Below are positions 39,964-49,844 of a stretch of 64,000 nt of DNA, in pieces. The stretch comes from Sambucus nigra (taxonomy: Eukaryota > Streptophyta > Magnoliopsida > Dipsacales > Adoxaceae). The notes beneath the pieces were generated by a model. The model was not told the origin of the DNA. It searched no databases and saw nothing but the letters and a program-made list of their open reading frames with translations. How positions within the stretch are numbered: the first letter of the stretch is position 1; each line of letters begins with the position of its first letter. Both the position numbers and the translations under genes were made by a program. The stretch spans positions 264,849,111-264,913,110 of the forward strand of contig OX422219.1 in NCBI GenBank assembly GCA_949130495.1. The letters are read 5' to 3'.

Positions 39964-42658
39964 TTAGAGGCTGAAAACTCGAAACAACCCCCGAACGGCC
40001 CCGTGGGTGGCACCAACACCTCCCACGGGACCAACGTAACTTGTAGGAACTGACCCCGCAGCCGCGGGACTCCCGGTTTGAGAGTATGATGATAATTTGC
40101 ATATTTCTTGACTTAGGCTTAAAAACATGACGTTAGAGGGTGAAAACTCGAAACAGCCCCCGGACGGCCCCGTGGGTGGCACCAACACCTCCCACGGGAC
40201 CAACATAACCCGTAGGAACTGACCCCGCAGTCGCGGGTCTCTCGGTTTGAGAATACGATGGTAATTTGCGTATTTGTTGACTTAGGCTTAATAAGATGGC
40301 ATTAGAGGGTGAAAACTCGAAACAGCCCCCGAACGTCCCCGTGGGTGGCACCAACACCTCCCACGGGACCAATGTAACTCGTAGAAACTGAACACACAGC
40401 CGCGGATCTCCCGATTTGAGAATACGACGATAATTTGCATATTTCTTAACTTAGGTTTAAAAATATGGCGTTAGAAGGTGAAAACTCAAAACAGCCCCCG
40501 AACGGCCAGGTGGGTGGCACCAACCCCTCCCACGAGACCAATGTAACTCGTAGGAACTGACCCCACAGCCGCGGGTCTCCCGGTTTGGGAATACGACGAT
40601 AATTTGCATATTTCATAACTTAAGTTTAAAAATATGGCGTTAGAGGGTGAAAACTCGAAACAGCCCCCGAACGGCCAAGTGGGTGGCACCAACACCTCCC
40701 ACGAGACCAGGGTAACTCGTAGGAACTGACCCCACAGCCGCGGGTCTCCTGGTTTGAGAGTACTATGGTAATTTGCATATTTTTAGACTTAGGCTGAAAA
40801 ACATGAAGTTAGAGGGTGAAAACTCGAAACAGGCCCCGAACGGCCCCGTGGGTGGCACCAACTCCTCCCACGGGACCAAGGTAACTCGTAGGAACTGACC
40901 CTGCAGCTGCGGGTCTCCCGGTTTGAGAGAACGACGATAATTTGTATATTTCTTGACTTAGGCTTTAAAACATGACGTTAGAGGGTGAAAACTCGAAACA
41001 ACTACCGAACGGCTCCGTGGGTGGCACCAACACCTCCAACGGGACAAACGTAACACGTAGGAACTGACCCCGCAGCTGCGGGACTCCCGGTTTGAGAATA
41101 CGGAGATAAGTTGCATATATCTTGACTTAGGCTTAAATACATGGCGTTAGAGGGTGAAAACTCAAAACAGCCCCAAACGGCCCCATGGGTGGCACCAACA
41201 CCTCCTACGGGACCAACGTAACTCGTAGGAACTGACCCCGCAGCCACGGGACTCTCAGTTTGAGAATATGGCAATAATTTGTATATTTCTTGACTTTGGC
41301 TTGAAAACATGACGTTAAAGGGTGAAAACTCGGAACAGCCCCCGAACGGCCCCGAGGGTGGCACCAACACCTCCCACAGGACCAAGGTAACTCGTAGGAA
41401 CTGACCCCGCAGCCGCGGGACTCCCGGTTTGAGAATACGACAATAATTTATATATTTCTTAACTTAGGCTTAAAAACATGACGTTAGAGGGTGAAAACTC
41501 GAAATAGCCCCCGAACGGCCCCGTGGGTGGCACCAACACATCCCACGGGACCAACGTAATTCGTAGGAACTGACCCCGCAGTCGCGGGTCTCCCAGTTTG
41601 AGAATATGATGGTAATTTGCATATTTCTAGACTTAAGTAAAACATGGCGTTAGAGGGTGAAAACTCGAAATAGCACCTGAACGGCCCCGTGGGTGGCACC
41701 AACACGTCCCATGGGACCAACGTAACTCGTAGGAACAGACCCCGCAGCCGCGGGACTCCCGGTTTGAGAATACGACGACAATTTTCATATTTCATGACTT
41801 AGGCTTTAAAACATGACGTTAGAGGGTGAAAACTCGAAATAGCTCCCGAACGGCCCCGTGGGTGACTAACACCTCCAACGGGACAAACGTAACTCGTAGG
41901 AACTAACCCCGCAGCCGCAGGACTCCCGGTTTGAGAATACGGAGTTAATTTGCATATTTCTTGACTTAGGCTTAAATACATGGCGTTAGAGGGTGAAAAC
42001 ACGAAACAGCCCCAAACGGCCCCGTGGGTGGCACCAACACCTCCCACGGGACCAACGTAACTCATAGGAACTGACCCCGCAGCAACGGGACTCCCAGTTT
42101 GAGAATACGGCAATAATTTCTATATTTCTTGACTTAGGCTTGAAAACATGACGTTAGAGGGTGAAAACTCGAAACAGCCCCCGAACGGCCCCGTGGGTGG
42201 CACCAACACCTCCCACGGGACCAAGGTAACTCGTAGGAACTGACCCCGTAGCCGCGGGACTCCCGGTTTGAGAATACGATGATAATTTGCATATTTCTTG
42301 ACTTAGGCTTAAAAACATGGCGTTAGAGAGTGAAAACTGGAAACAGCCCCCGAACGTCCCCGTGGGTAGCACCAACACCTCCCACGGAACCAATGTAACT
42401 CGTAGAAACTGACCACACAGCCGCGGGTCTCTCAGTTTGAGAATACGACGATAATTTGCATATTTCTTGACTTAGGCTTAAAACATGGCGTTAGAGGGTG
42501 AAAACTCGAAACAACCCCCAAAAGGCCCCGTGGGTGGCACCAACACCTCCCACGAGACCAAGGTAACTCGTAGGAACTAACCCCACAGCCGCGGGTCTCC
42601 CGGTTTGATAGTACTACGGTAATTTGCATATTTCTAGACTTAGGATTAAAAACATGAC
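39964..42658. repeat. Higher-order repeat unit, 16 monomers, copy 2 (about 2,696 bp)
   Basis: Second copy of the 16-monomer unit, with only scattered differences from the first. Similarity stops shortly after 42,650, where the sequence moves into monomers resembling those at 31-34 kb. Confidence 0.88.
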
Positions 42659-43599
42659 GTTAGAGGCTGAAAACTCGAAACAACCCCCGAACGGCCCCGT
42701 GGGTGGTACCAACTCCTCCCACGGGACCAAGGTAACTCATAGGAACTGACCCCGCAGCCGCGGGTCTCCCGGTTTGAGAGTATGATGATAATTTGCATAT
42801 TTCTAGACTTAGGCTTTAAAACTTGGCGTTCGAGGGTGAAAACTCGAAACAGCACCCGAACGGCCCCATGGGTGGCACCAACACCCCCCACGGGACCAAC
42901 GTAACTCGTAGGAACAAAACCTGCAGCCGCGGGACTCCCGGTTTGAGAATACGGTAATAATTTGTATATTTCTTGACTTAGGCTTTAAAACATGACGTTA
43001 GAGGGTGAAAACTCGAAACAGATCCCGAACGGCTCCGTGGGTGGAACCAACACCTCCAACGGGACAAACGTAACACGTAGGAACTGACCCCGCAGCCGCG
43101 GGACTCCCGATTTGAGAATACGACAATAATTTGTATATTTCTTGACTTAGGCTTTAAAACATGACGTTAGAGGGTGAAAACTCGAAACAGCTCCCGACCG
43201 GCTCCGTGGGTGGCGCCAACACCTCTAACGGGACAAACGTAACACGTAGGAACTGACCCCGCAGCCGCGGGACTCCCGGTTTGAGAATACGGAGATAATT
43301 TGCATATATCTTGACTTAGGCTTAAATACATGGCGTTAGAGGGTGAAAACTCGAAACAGCTCCAAACGGCACTGTGGGTGGCACCAACACCTCCCACGGG
43401 ACCAACGTAACTTGTAGGAACTGACCCCGCAGCCGCGAGACTCCCAGTCTCTGAATACGACGATAATTTGCATATTTCTTGACTTAGGTTTGAAACATGG
43501 CGTTAGAGTGTGAAAACCCGAAACAACCCCCAAACGGCCTCTTGGGTGGCACCAACACCTCCCACGGGAGCAAGGTAACTCGTTGGAACTGACCCCGCA

Positions 43600-45090
43600 G
43601 CCGCGGGTCTCCCGATTTGTGAGTACTACGATAATTTGTGTTTTTCTAGACTTAGGCTTAAAAACATGACGTTAGAGGGTGAAAACTCGAAACAACCCCC
43701 GAATGGCCCCGTTGGTGGCACCAACACCTCTGACGGGACCAACGTAACTCGTAGGAACTGACCCCGTAGCCGCGGGTCTTTTGGTTTTAGAATACGACGG
43801 TAATTTGCATATTTCTAGACTTAAGTAAAACATGGCGTTAGAGGGTGAAAACTCGAAACAGCCCCCGAACGGCCAGGTGGGTGGCACCAACACTTCCCAC
43901 GGGACCAACGTAACTCGTAGGAACTGACCCCACAGTCGCGGGACTCCCGGTTGGAGAATACGACGATAATTTGAATATTTCTGGACTTAGGCTTAAGAAC
44001 ATGGCGTTAGAGGGTGAAAACTCGAAACAGCCCCCGAACGTCCCCGTGGGTGGCACCAACACCTCCCACGGGACCAATGTAACTCTTAGAAACTGACCAC
44101 ACAGCCAGGGGTCTCCCGATTTGAGAATACGACGATAATTTGCATATTTCTTGACTTAGGCTTAAAAACATGGAGTTAGAGGGTGAAAACTCGAAACAAC
44201 CCCCAAACGTCCCTGTGGGTAACACCAACACCTCCCACGGGACCAATATAACTCGTAGGATCTGACTCCACAGCCGCGGGTCTCCCGATTTGAGAATACG
44301 ACGATAATTTGCATATTTCTTAACTTAGGTTTAAAAATATGGCGTTAGAGGGTGAAAACTCCAAACAGCCCCCGAACGGCCAGGTGGGTGGCACCAACAC
44401 CTCCCACGAGACCAATGTAACTCGTAGGAACTGACCCCGCAGCCGCGGGTCTCTCGGTTTGAGAGTACTACGGTAATTTCATATTTCTAGACTTAGGCTT
44501 AAAAACATGACGTTAGAGGGAGAAATCTCGAAACAGCTCCCGAACGGCCCTGTGGGTGGCACCAACTCCTCCCACGGGACCAAGGTAACTCGTAGGAACT
44601 GACCCCGCAGCCGGGGAGCTCCCGGTTTGAGAGTACTACGGTAATTTGCATATTTCTAGACTTAGGCTTAAAAACATAACTTTAGAGGGTGAAAACTCGA
44701 AACAGCCCCCGAACGGCCCCGTGGGTGGCACTAACTCCTCCCACGGGACCAAGGTAACTGGTAGGAACTGACCCCGCAGCCGCGGGTCTCTCGGTTTGAG
44801 GGTACGATGATAATTTGCATATTTCTAGACTTAGGCTTTAAAACATAGTGTTCGAGGGTGAAAACTCGAAACAGCCCCGTGGGTGGCACCAACACCTCCC
44901 ACGGGACCAAGGTAACTCGTAGGAACTGACCCGGCAGCCGCGGGTCTCCCGATTTGTGAGTACTACGGTAATTTGAATTTTTCTAGACTTAGGCTTAAAA
45001 ACATGACGTTAGAGGGTGAAAACTCGAAACACCCCCCAAACGGCCCTGTGGGTGGCACCAACACCTCTGACGGGACCAACGTAACTCATA
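43600..45090. repeat. Satellite block repeated 10.6 kb upstream, copy 2
   Basis: Partner of 33,000-34,540 at an offset of about 10,604 bp. One monomer here (near 44,870) has a short internal deletion that removes the ccgaacgg part, so that gaaacagcc runs straight into ccgtgggtggc. Confidence 0.65.
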
Positions 45091-45759
45091 GGAACTGACC
45101 CCGCAGCCGAGGGTCTTTCGGTTTGAGAATATGAAGGTAATTTTCATATTTCTAGACTTAAGCAAAACATGCCGTTAGAGGGTGAAAACTCGAAACAACC
45201 CCCGAACGGCCAGGTGGGTGGCACCAACACCTCCCACGGGACCAACGTAACTTGTAGGAACTGACCCCGCAGCCGCGGGTCTCCCGGTTTGAGAGTATGA
45301 CAATAGTTTTCATATTTCTAGTGTTAGGCTTAAAAACATGGCGTTAGAGGGTGAAAACTCGAAACAGCCCCCGAACGGCCCCTTGGGTGGCACCAACACC
45401 TCCCACGGGACCAACGTAACTCGTAGGAACTGACCCCGCAGTCGCGGGACTCCCGGTTTGAGAATACGACAATAATTTATATATTTCTTGACTTAGGCTT
45501 AAAAACATGACGTTAGAGGGTGAAAACTCGAAATAGCCCCCGAACGGCCCCGTGGGTGGCACCAACACCTCCCACGGGACCAACGTAACTCGTAGGAACT
45601 AACACCACAGCCGTGGGACTCCCGATTTGAGAATACGACGATAATTTGCATATTTCTTGACTTAGGTTTAAAAACATGGCGTTAGAGGGTGAAAACTCGA
45701 AACAACGCCCAAACGGCCCCGTGGGTGGCATCAACACCTCCCACGGGACCAAGGTAACT

Positions 45760-45815
45760 CGTAGGAACTGACCCCGCAGCCGCAGGTCTCAAAACGACGA
45801 TAATTTTCATATTTC
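45760..45815. repeat. Right edge of the satellite array (broken last monomer)
   Basis: The final monomer runs normally through gaactgaccccgcagccgc, then loses the usual ccggtttgagaata part (aggtctcaaaacgacgat). It ends in the linker at ttttcatatttct, after which the sequence is unrelated AT-rich DNA. The edge is sharp. Confidence 0.85.
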
Positions 45816-46300
45816 TACTTGGTTACTGATAATTTTAACTCATATATTGAATTTTTCAGCTTGATTAAATTTTTTGTAAAACTACTTGGTCACTGATATT
45901 TTTTTTATGTATCCTATCATTTGTAGGATTTTTGCACCCGGAACAAACGAAGAAGGCAATGGTCTACAACATGAAGATTGTTTATATGTTGTGAACATTC
46001 AGGATTTTGTTTTTTATGTGTTACAGCCGTGCGGGCTTTTATTGTTTAGTTTTATAATAAGCAGGTTTTTCCTAATTTGATTGTTGAATTTTATGGTCGT
46101 GCGGGCTTTATAATAAGCAGGTTTTACATTTACAGGTTTTGAAATGTCAAGAAAATAAAGGAAACTCTGCCCAATTTTTTTTTGTCTGTGAATTATTAAG
46201 ACGTGTAATGTTTTTAAGTTTGTATATATATTTATTTATTAACAACGTTCTCGATTCGTAATTTGTGATTTTTTTTTTTATTTTTCCAATAATAAATATT
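45816..46300. other. AT-rich array flank without a recognisable gene
   Basis: No coding region is supported here. There are two small duplications. The word acttggttactgata at the array edge is nearly repeated as acttggtcactgata near 45,883. A stretch with gtgcgggctttt ... ataataagcaggttttt near 46,029-46,070 is nearly repeated at about 46,098-46,130. A 64-codon open frame on the plus strand (45,886-46,080) has no recognisable features and is probably chance. Confidence 0.6.
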
Positions 46301-46378
46301 TCTAACACCTCGTACCTGTCCAACGTTACACGTAGCAACACACGGTGTACTCACAGGACCCCCAATTTTAGGATTGGA
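46301..46378. repeat. Strongly diverged partial satellite monomer outside the array
   Basis: The sequence aacacctcgtacctgtccaa, followed by cgttacacgtagcaac and later acccccaattttaggattgg, lines up in order with the array's aacacctcccacgggaccaa, cgtaactcgtaggaac and actcccggtttgagaatac. It has the same orientation as the array. It is far more diverged than any monomer inside the array, so it is either an old edge monomer that escaped homogenisation or a related satellite family. Confidence 0.7.
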
Positions 46379-46384
46379 CCAAAA

Positions 46385-47023
46385 AAATACATTTTTTTAA
46401 AATCATAGTTAAATATGGTCATGGACTTTGTCCATGACCATTTTTATTTTTTTTGTCACGCATAAAAATGGTCGCGGACTTTGGCCACGACCATTTTTCG
46501 TCACGGTAGTGGGTCACGGACTTGGGCCGCGACCATTTATTTTTATTTTTTTTGTCATGGTTATGGGTCGTGGACTTTGACCTCGACCAATTTGTCACAG
46601 TTATGGGTCACGGATTAGGGCCGCGACCAATTTTTTTAAATTTTTTTTATCACGATCGTGGGTCGCGGATTTTGGCCGCGACCAATTTGTCACGGTTGTG
46701 GGTCACGGATGAGAGCCGCGACCAATTTTTAAATTTTTTTTTTTTCACGTTCGTGGGTCACGGACAAAGTCCGCGACCAATTTGTCACGGTTGTGGGTCA
46801 CGGATAAGGGCCGCGACCCATCACGGCATGGGTCACGGCCTAAGTCCGCGACCATCTGTCGTGACCCCTCTCAGCCGTGACCATTTTTTGGTCACGGACT
46901 TGGGCCGCGACCCACGAAAATTGACAAAAATGGTCACGCCCGAAATGGTCACGACCCAAGTCCGCGACCCACAGCTTTGGTCAGGGATTTTGGCCGTGAC
47001 CAATCGCCAGTTTTGGTGTAGTG
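46385..47023 (-). mobile_element. CACTA (En/Spm-type) transposon terminal fragment
   Basis: Read on the minus strand, this begins CACTACACCAAAA, the expected terminus of plant CACTA transposons. It continues into about a dozen GC-rich imperfect palindromes of the form GTCACGG...CCGCGACC (for example near 46,512, 46,607, 46,662, 46,796, 46,891 and 46,979), separated by AT-rich spacers. Dense subterminal repeats that bind transposase are typical of this family. No transposase gene and no matching second end were found between here and the satellite, so this is a truncated or non-autonomous remnant. The 172-codon plus-strand open frame over it is an artefact of the repeats. Confidence 0.85.
47011..47023 (-). 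repeat. CACTA terminal inverted repeat end
   Basis: TTTTGGTGTAGTG on the plus strand is CACTACACCAAAA on the minus strand. The next base, 47,024, starts sequence that matches the pararetroviral copy (the equivalent of 58,381), so the transposon end abuts viral DNA exactly. A 3 bp target duplication cannot be tested because the other end is missing. Confidence 0.85.
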
Positions 47024-47928
47024 AAGATTCTTTCAAGTAGAGGAATATTAAGATGGTTAACTCTACATTGAAGATCCCAACGAGAGATCCAAGGGATACC
47101 TATCTTGGTAAAAAATAGTAGGGTATTGAGACCTACTAGGATCTTATTTTTTCCTCTTAATTTTGGATGAAATTGGGTCCAAGGTATAATTAGTTTTTCC
47201 CTGGTAATTTCATCGTGGAACATATCAATGCCTGGGCTAAATTTGTCCCACCAATTGATAACCCATCCTGGGTAATTATATTTCAAAGAGTTTGGGCCCA
47301 AAACAAAAAACCTGGTGTGTTTGTGCTCAGCATTTTGGTAATAAAAAGCTTTAATCCAAGCCTAGACATAATCCCAATAATTATAGGATCTTGTGTCCGA
47401 ACTCAATTTTTATGCCTTCAAAGGATGAATTCCCCATTCTCGGGGAGAGATAAACTGTTTTAAAATATCCTTGCTATAAGCAATAGGAGACTTGACATTG
47501 TTCTGGTGTTTATTAGTATGGTTAAACACTACATATTCAGTCTCAGTGAGGATCGCCTCATATACCGTCTGGTATTTTCCTTCTTGCACATCATAATTAT
47601 GTGTCTCAAGGTAAAGGGTCTTAATGTCCCATGGAGAAGACATCTGCTTCTCATTCTCACCATTGATAATAAGCATTAATTCCTAAGTCCTCTGATTAGG
47701 AATGAAATCAGGATTAATGGTCTCTAAGACTTCTTTAGCAGATTTCTTTTTGCTAAAGGGGTTAGGAGGGGAACTCAATTTTCCCTTATTCTGCGCGCTC
47801 TGGCGCAGAAATTCCAAATAATCCTGTATCAGGGGATATTGATCATCATTGATCACCATCTTCTCTTTCCCAAGCCTTTGGTGGGATTGCCCACGGCCTC
47901 TACCACGCCCTCTAGAGGGGCCAGTCAT
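47024..47928 (-). pseudogene. Left-copy downstream frames of unknown function, truncated by CACTA
   Basis: Starts with ATG at 47,928-47,926 and opens with an arginine-glycine run (MTGPSRGRGRGRGQ), which suggests nucleic-acid binding. One frame contains a TAG at 47,685-47,683 and a TAA at 47,412-47,410. The TAA follows HPLKA and is also present at the same place in the right copy. After it, the position that is ATG in the right copy is TTG here. The rest matches the second downstream frame, with a tryptophan-rich part (NYPGWVINWWDKF), until the CACTA end cuts it off. The function is not known to me; caulimovirid frames after RNase H are often uncharacterised. Confidence 0.7.
47925..47928 (-). 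other. ATGA stop/start overlap between polyprotein and downstream frame
   Basis: On the minus strand the end of the RNase H frame (..FLQNQ) stops at TGA (47,927-47,925), and the next frame begins at ATG (47,928-47,926), sharing the four bases ATGA. Such overlaps are the classic layout for coupled termination and reinitiation. In the right copy the matching triplet at 57,471-57,473 is AAG, so the start is lost there. Confidence 0.75.
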
Positions 47929-48480
47929 TGATTCTGCAAAAACTCCCGAGTTAGAAAATCAAGAAGAGAATTGTTTTCACCTTTGATATGTTCCATATCA
48001 AAATCAAATGAGGATAAATTTTTTTGCCATCTGGAAAAAAATTGTTTTGAAATAATATTTTCAACAGCTTTTTGTAAAACCTGTTTACAGCACTACAATC
48101 AATTCATAGTAAAAATTTCTGATTTAATAAATCATGTTGAAATTTTGTAATGCATTTAACGACCGAAAGAATTTCTTTCTTAATGGTAGAGTATTTTTTC
48201 TGGGCATCTTTCCAAGATCCAGAAGTAAAATGAACAAGTTCTTCCTTTTTAGTTGAAGAATTAAGTTGTTTTAAAATACCACCATAGCCGATATCCGAGG
48301 CATTAGTTTTAACAATTTTAGAAAATGAAGGATTAGCCAAAGCTAGACAAGGTAATTGCTTGACTTTCAGTTTAATTTTCTGAACATCTTTGGTGTGCTC
48401 TAAGGTCCAAGGAGCGGGGTTCTTTTTTAACCTGGTGTAAAGGATTGCACGGTCCTGTGCAAGATTTCTATAATAATCAC
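47925..48480 (-). pseudogene. Left-copy RNase H domain (catalytic Asp replaced)
   Basis: Retroviral-type RNase H of the pararetroviral polyprotein, which degrades RNA in RNA/DNA hybrids during reverse transcription. The first catalytic motif reads KTNAS here where the right copy has ETDAS; the Asn codon is at 48,304-48,302, a G-to-A change. Further motifs are visible (HFTSGSWKDAQKKYSTIKKE) and the domain ends in FLQNQ before the stop at 47,927-47,925. Several stops and shifts break the frame between 48,100 and 47,925. It follows the RT domain as usual for the family. Confidence 0.8.
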
Positions 48481-48639
48481 CAATATAACTGAGACTACCC
48501 AGAAATCTTTGGATTTGAGTTTTTTCTTTTAACTAATCAGGGAATTTAGAAGCAAATTCAATACTTCTATCAATAGGGAGTATTTTCCCTTCTCCAATGT
48601 TATGCCCTAAAAATCTAATATTAATTTGATTTTTTTTTT

Positions 48640-49430
48640 ATTTTAGGGGCGGAGACAACTAAACCATTAGTTTTAATAACATCTTTAAAAAAATTTAAAT
48701 GTTAAAAGTGTTGATCAATCGATTGAGAAAAGATGAGGATATCATCAATATAGACAATAGAAAATTCAGAACAAGGATTGAAAATATCGTTCATGATATT
48801 TTGGAATTCATAGGGTGCATTCTTAAGCCCAAAGGGCAAAACATTCCATTGATAATGGCCAAAAGGAACCACAAAAGGAGTTTTATACTGATCTTGTGGG
48901 GCAATTTGGATCTGCCAATAACCAGATTTTAAATCAAATTTGAAAAAGATAGTTGCAGAGTTAAGTCGATCAAGTAAATCCTTTTTATTAGGAATTAGAT
49001 ATCTTATCCATTGCAAAATATTATTAAGGGGTTTGTAATTAATTACAATCCTAGGAACACCTCGTTCCTTTTCAACATCCTTGTTGACATAAAAAGTTGT
49101 ACAACTCCAAGGAGAATAACTTTTAGTTATAATCTTTTTATCTAAAAGACTCTAAATCTCATTCTTAAAAAGGTCAAGGAATTCAATCTTCATTTGACTA
49201 GGTCTGGCCTTGGTAGGGATGGATTTTTCATTAAAATCAGTTTCATTAGGAAGAGAGACAATATGTTTCTTCCTATCCCAAAAAGGATTAGGGATATCAT
49301 TGCAAACTTCAGTTATTAATTGGCTTTTAACAACATTAATTTTTTGCAGCACATTAGGTAACTCCAGCTTCTGCTTGATAGTTAAAAAAGAAATTTCTTT
49401 TTCAAGAAAATTCAAATGATTTTATTTGAA
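48640..49430 (-). pseudogene. Left-copy reverse transcriptase domain
   Basis: Caulimovirid RT. Visible parts are an N-terminal portion (49,415-49,152), the segment KFDLKSGYWQIQIAP with the Trp codon TGG at 48,917-48,915, the block VPFGHYQWNVLPFGLKNAPY, and the active site VYIDDILIFSQS near 48,740-48,757, which keeps both catalytic aspartates. This stretch (49,016-48,702) is the best preserved part of the left copy. Stops near 49,150 and before 48,702 interrupt the frame upstream and downstream, so no full RT can be read. Confidence 0.88.
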
Positions 49431-49444
49431 ACTAATATTATTAG

Positions 49445-49830
49445 TCAAAGAGTTGATTTCTTAATATCTGATTGCGTATTGAATTCAAAAATAATTTTTT
49501 GGTTTTGAATGGTGGCATATATTCCACTAGAATCAATTTTATCTATAGGCATAAGCAAAGATAAAAATGGAGTACCTAAAATTATCTGTTGGGATAAATT
49601 GCTAATAAGCAAGAAGGTACTGTCTAAACAAATTCCATTGTTACAAATGGCGACATTAGTTAATTTATATTTAATGCCCATGCTATCCCCACTAGCATTA
49701 AACAATGATTAAGCAGTCTTCTCAAAGTATTCATTAGGAAGAATTCCTTCTTGAATACAATTCATATCAGGCCCGCTGTCAACAAGAGCAATGATGTTAC
49801 ACAAAGTAAATTATTTGTTAATAACCAGGT
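49445..49830 (-). pseudogene. Left-copy aspartic protease domain
   Basis: Retropepsin-like protease of the polyprotein. The active site reads VDSGPDMNCIQEG (about 49,788-49,750), and the second typical feature, ILGTPF, lies about 60 residues after the frame resumes (near 49,590-49,573). An in-frame stop lies between the two, near 49,710. The Pro after DSG occupies the usual small-residue position and is shared by both viral copies, so it predates their separation. Confidence 0.75.
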
Positions 49831-49844
49831 TGACATTTGTGTAC

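Larger units (their letters stand above)
1..45815. repeat. Tandem satellite array, 169/166 bp monomers, all in one orientation
   Basis: The whole stretch is head-to-tail copies of one monomer. Landmarks such as gttagagggtgaaaactcg, the block ccgtgggtggcaccaacacc and aactcgtaggaactgacccc recur every 169 bp, or 166 bp in a variant. Dividing the length by the period gives about 270 monomers. No inversion and no foreign insertion was seen. Neighbouring monomers differ by scattered substitutions, while monomers many units apart can be nearly identical, which is the mark of higher-order repeats. A period near 170 bp is common for plant centromeric and subtelomeric satellites; which of these applies here cannot be decided from the sequence. 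The array is open at the left edge of the window, so its full length is unknown. Confidence 0.98.

Noticed and set aside
1..45815. A gene family of small proteins starting MVPWEVLVPPTGPFGGCFEF on the minus strand
   Set aside because: The frames overlap each other, have the period of the satellite, shift frame every monomer and lack any gene context. They are translations of a tandem repeat.
1..45815. CRISPR array
   Set aside because: The whole 169 bp unit repeats, with no unique spacers between short repeats, and the surroundings are plant elements.
45886..46080. 64-codon plus-strand open frame with hydrophobic end
   Set aside because: AT-rich flank, no recognisable domain, no supporting signals. 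Probably chance.
46522..47040. 172-codon plus-strand open frame
   Set aside because: It lies over the GTCACGG...CCGCGACC palindromes of the CACTA end and ends in viral sequence. It has no protein features.
48699..48932. Plus-strand open frame over the left viral copy (and its mirror at 56,476-56,700)
   Set aside because: Antisense of the RT domain. The real coding sense is the opposite strand in each arm.
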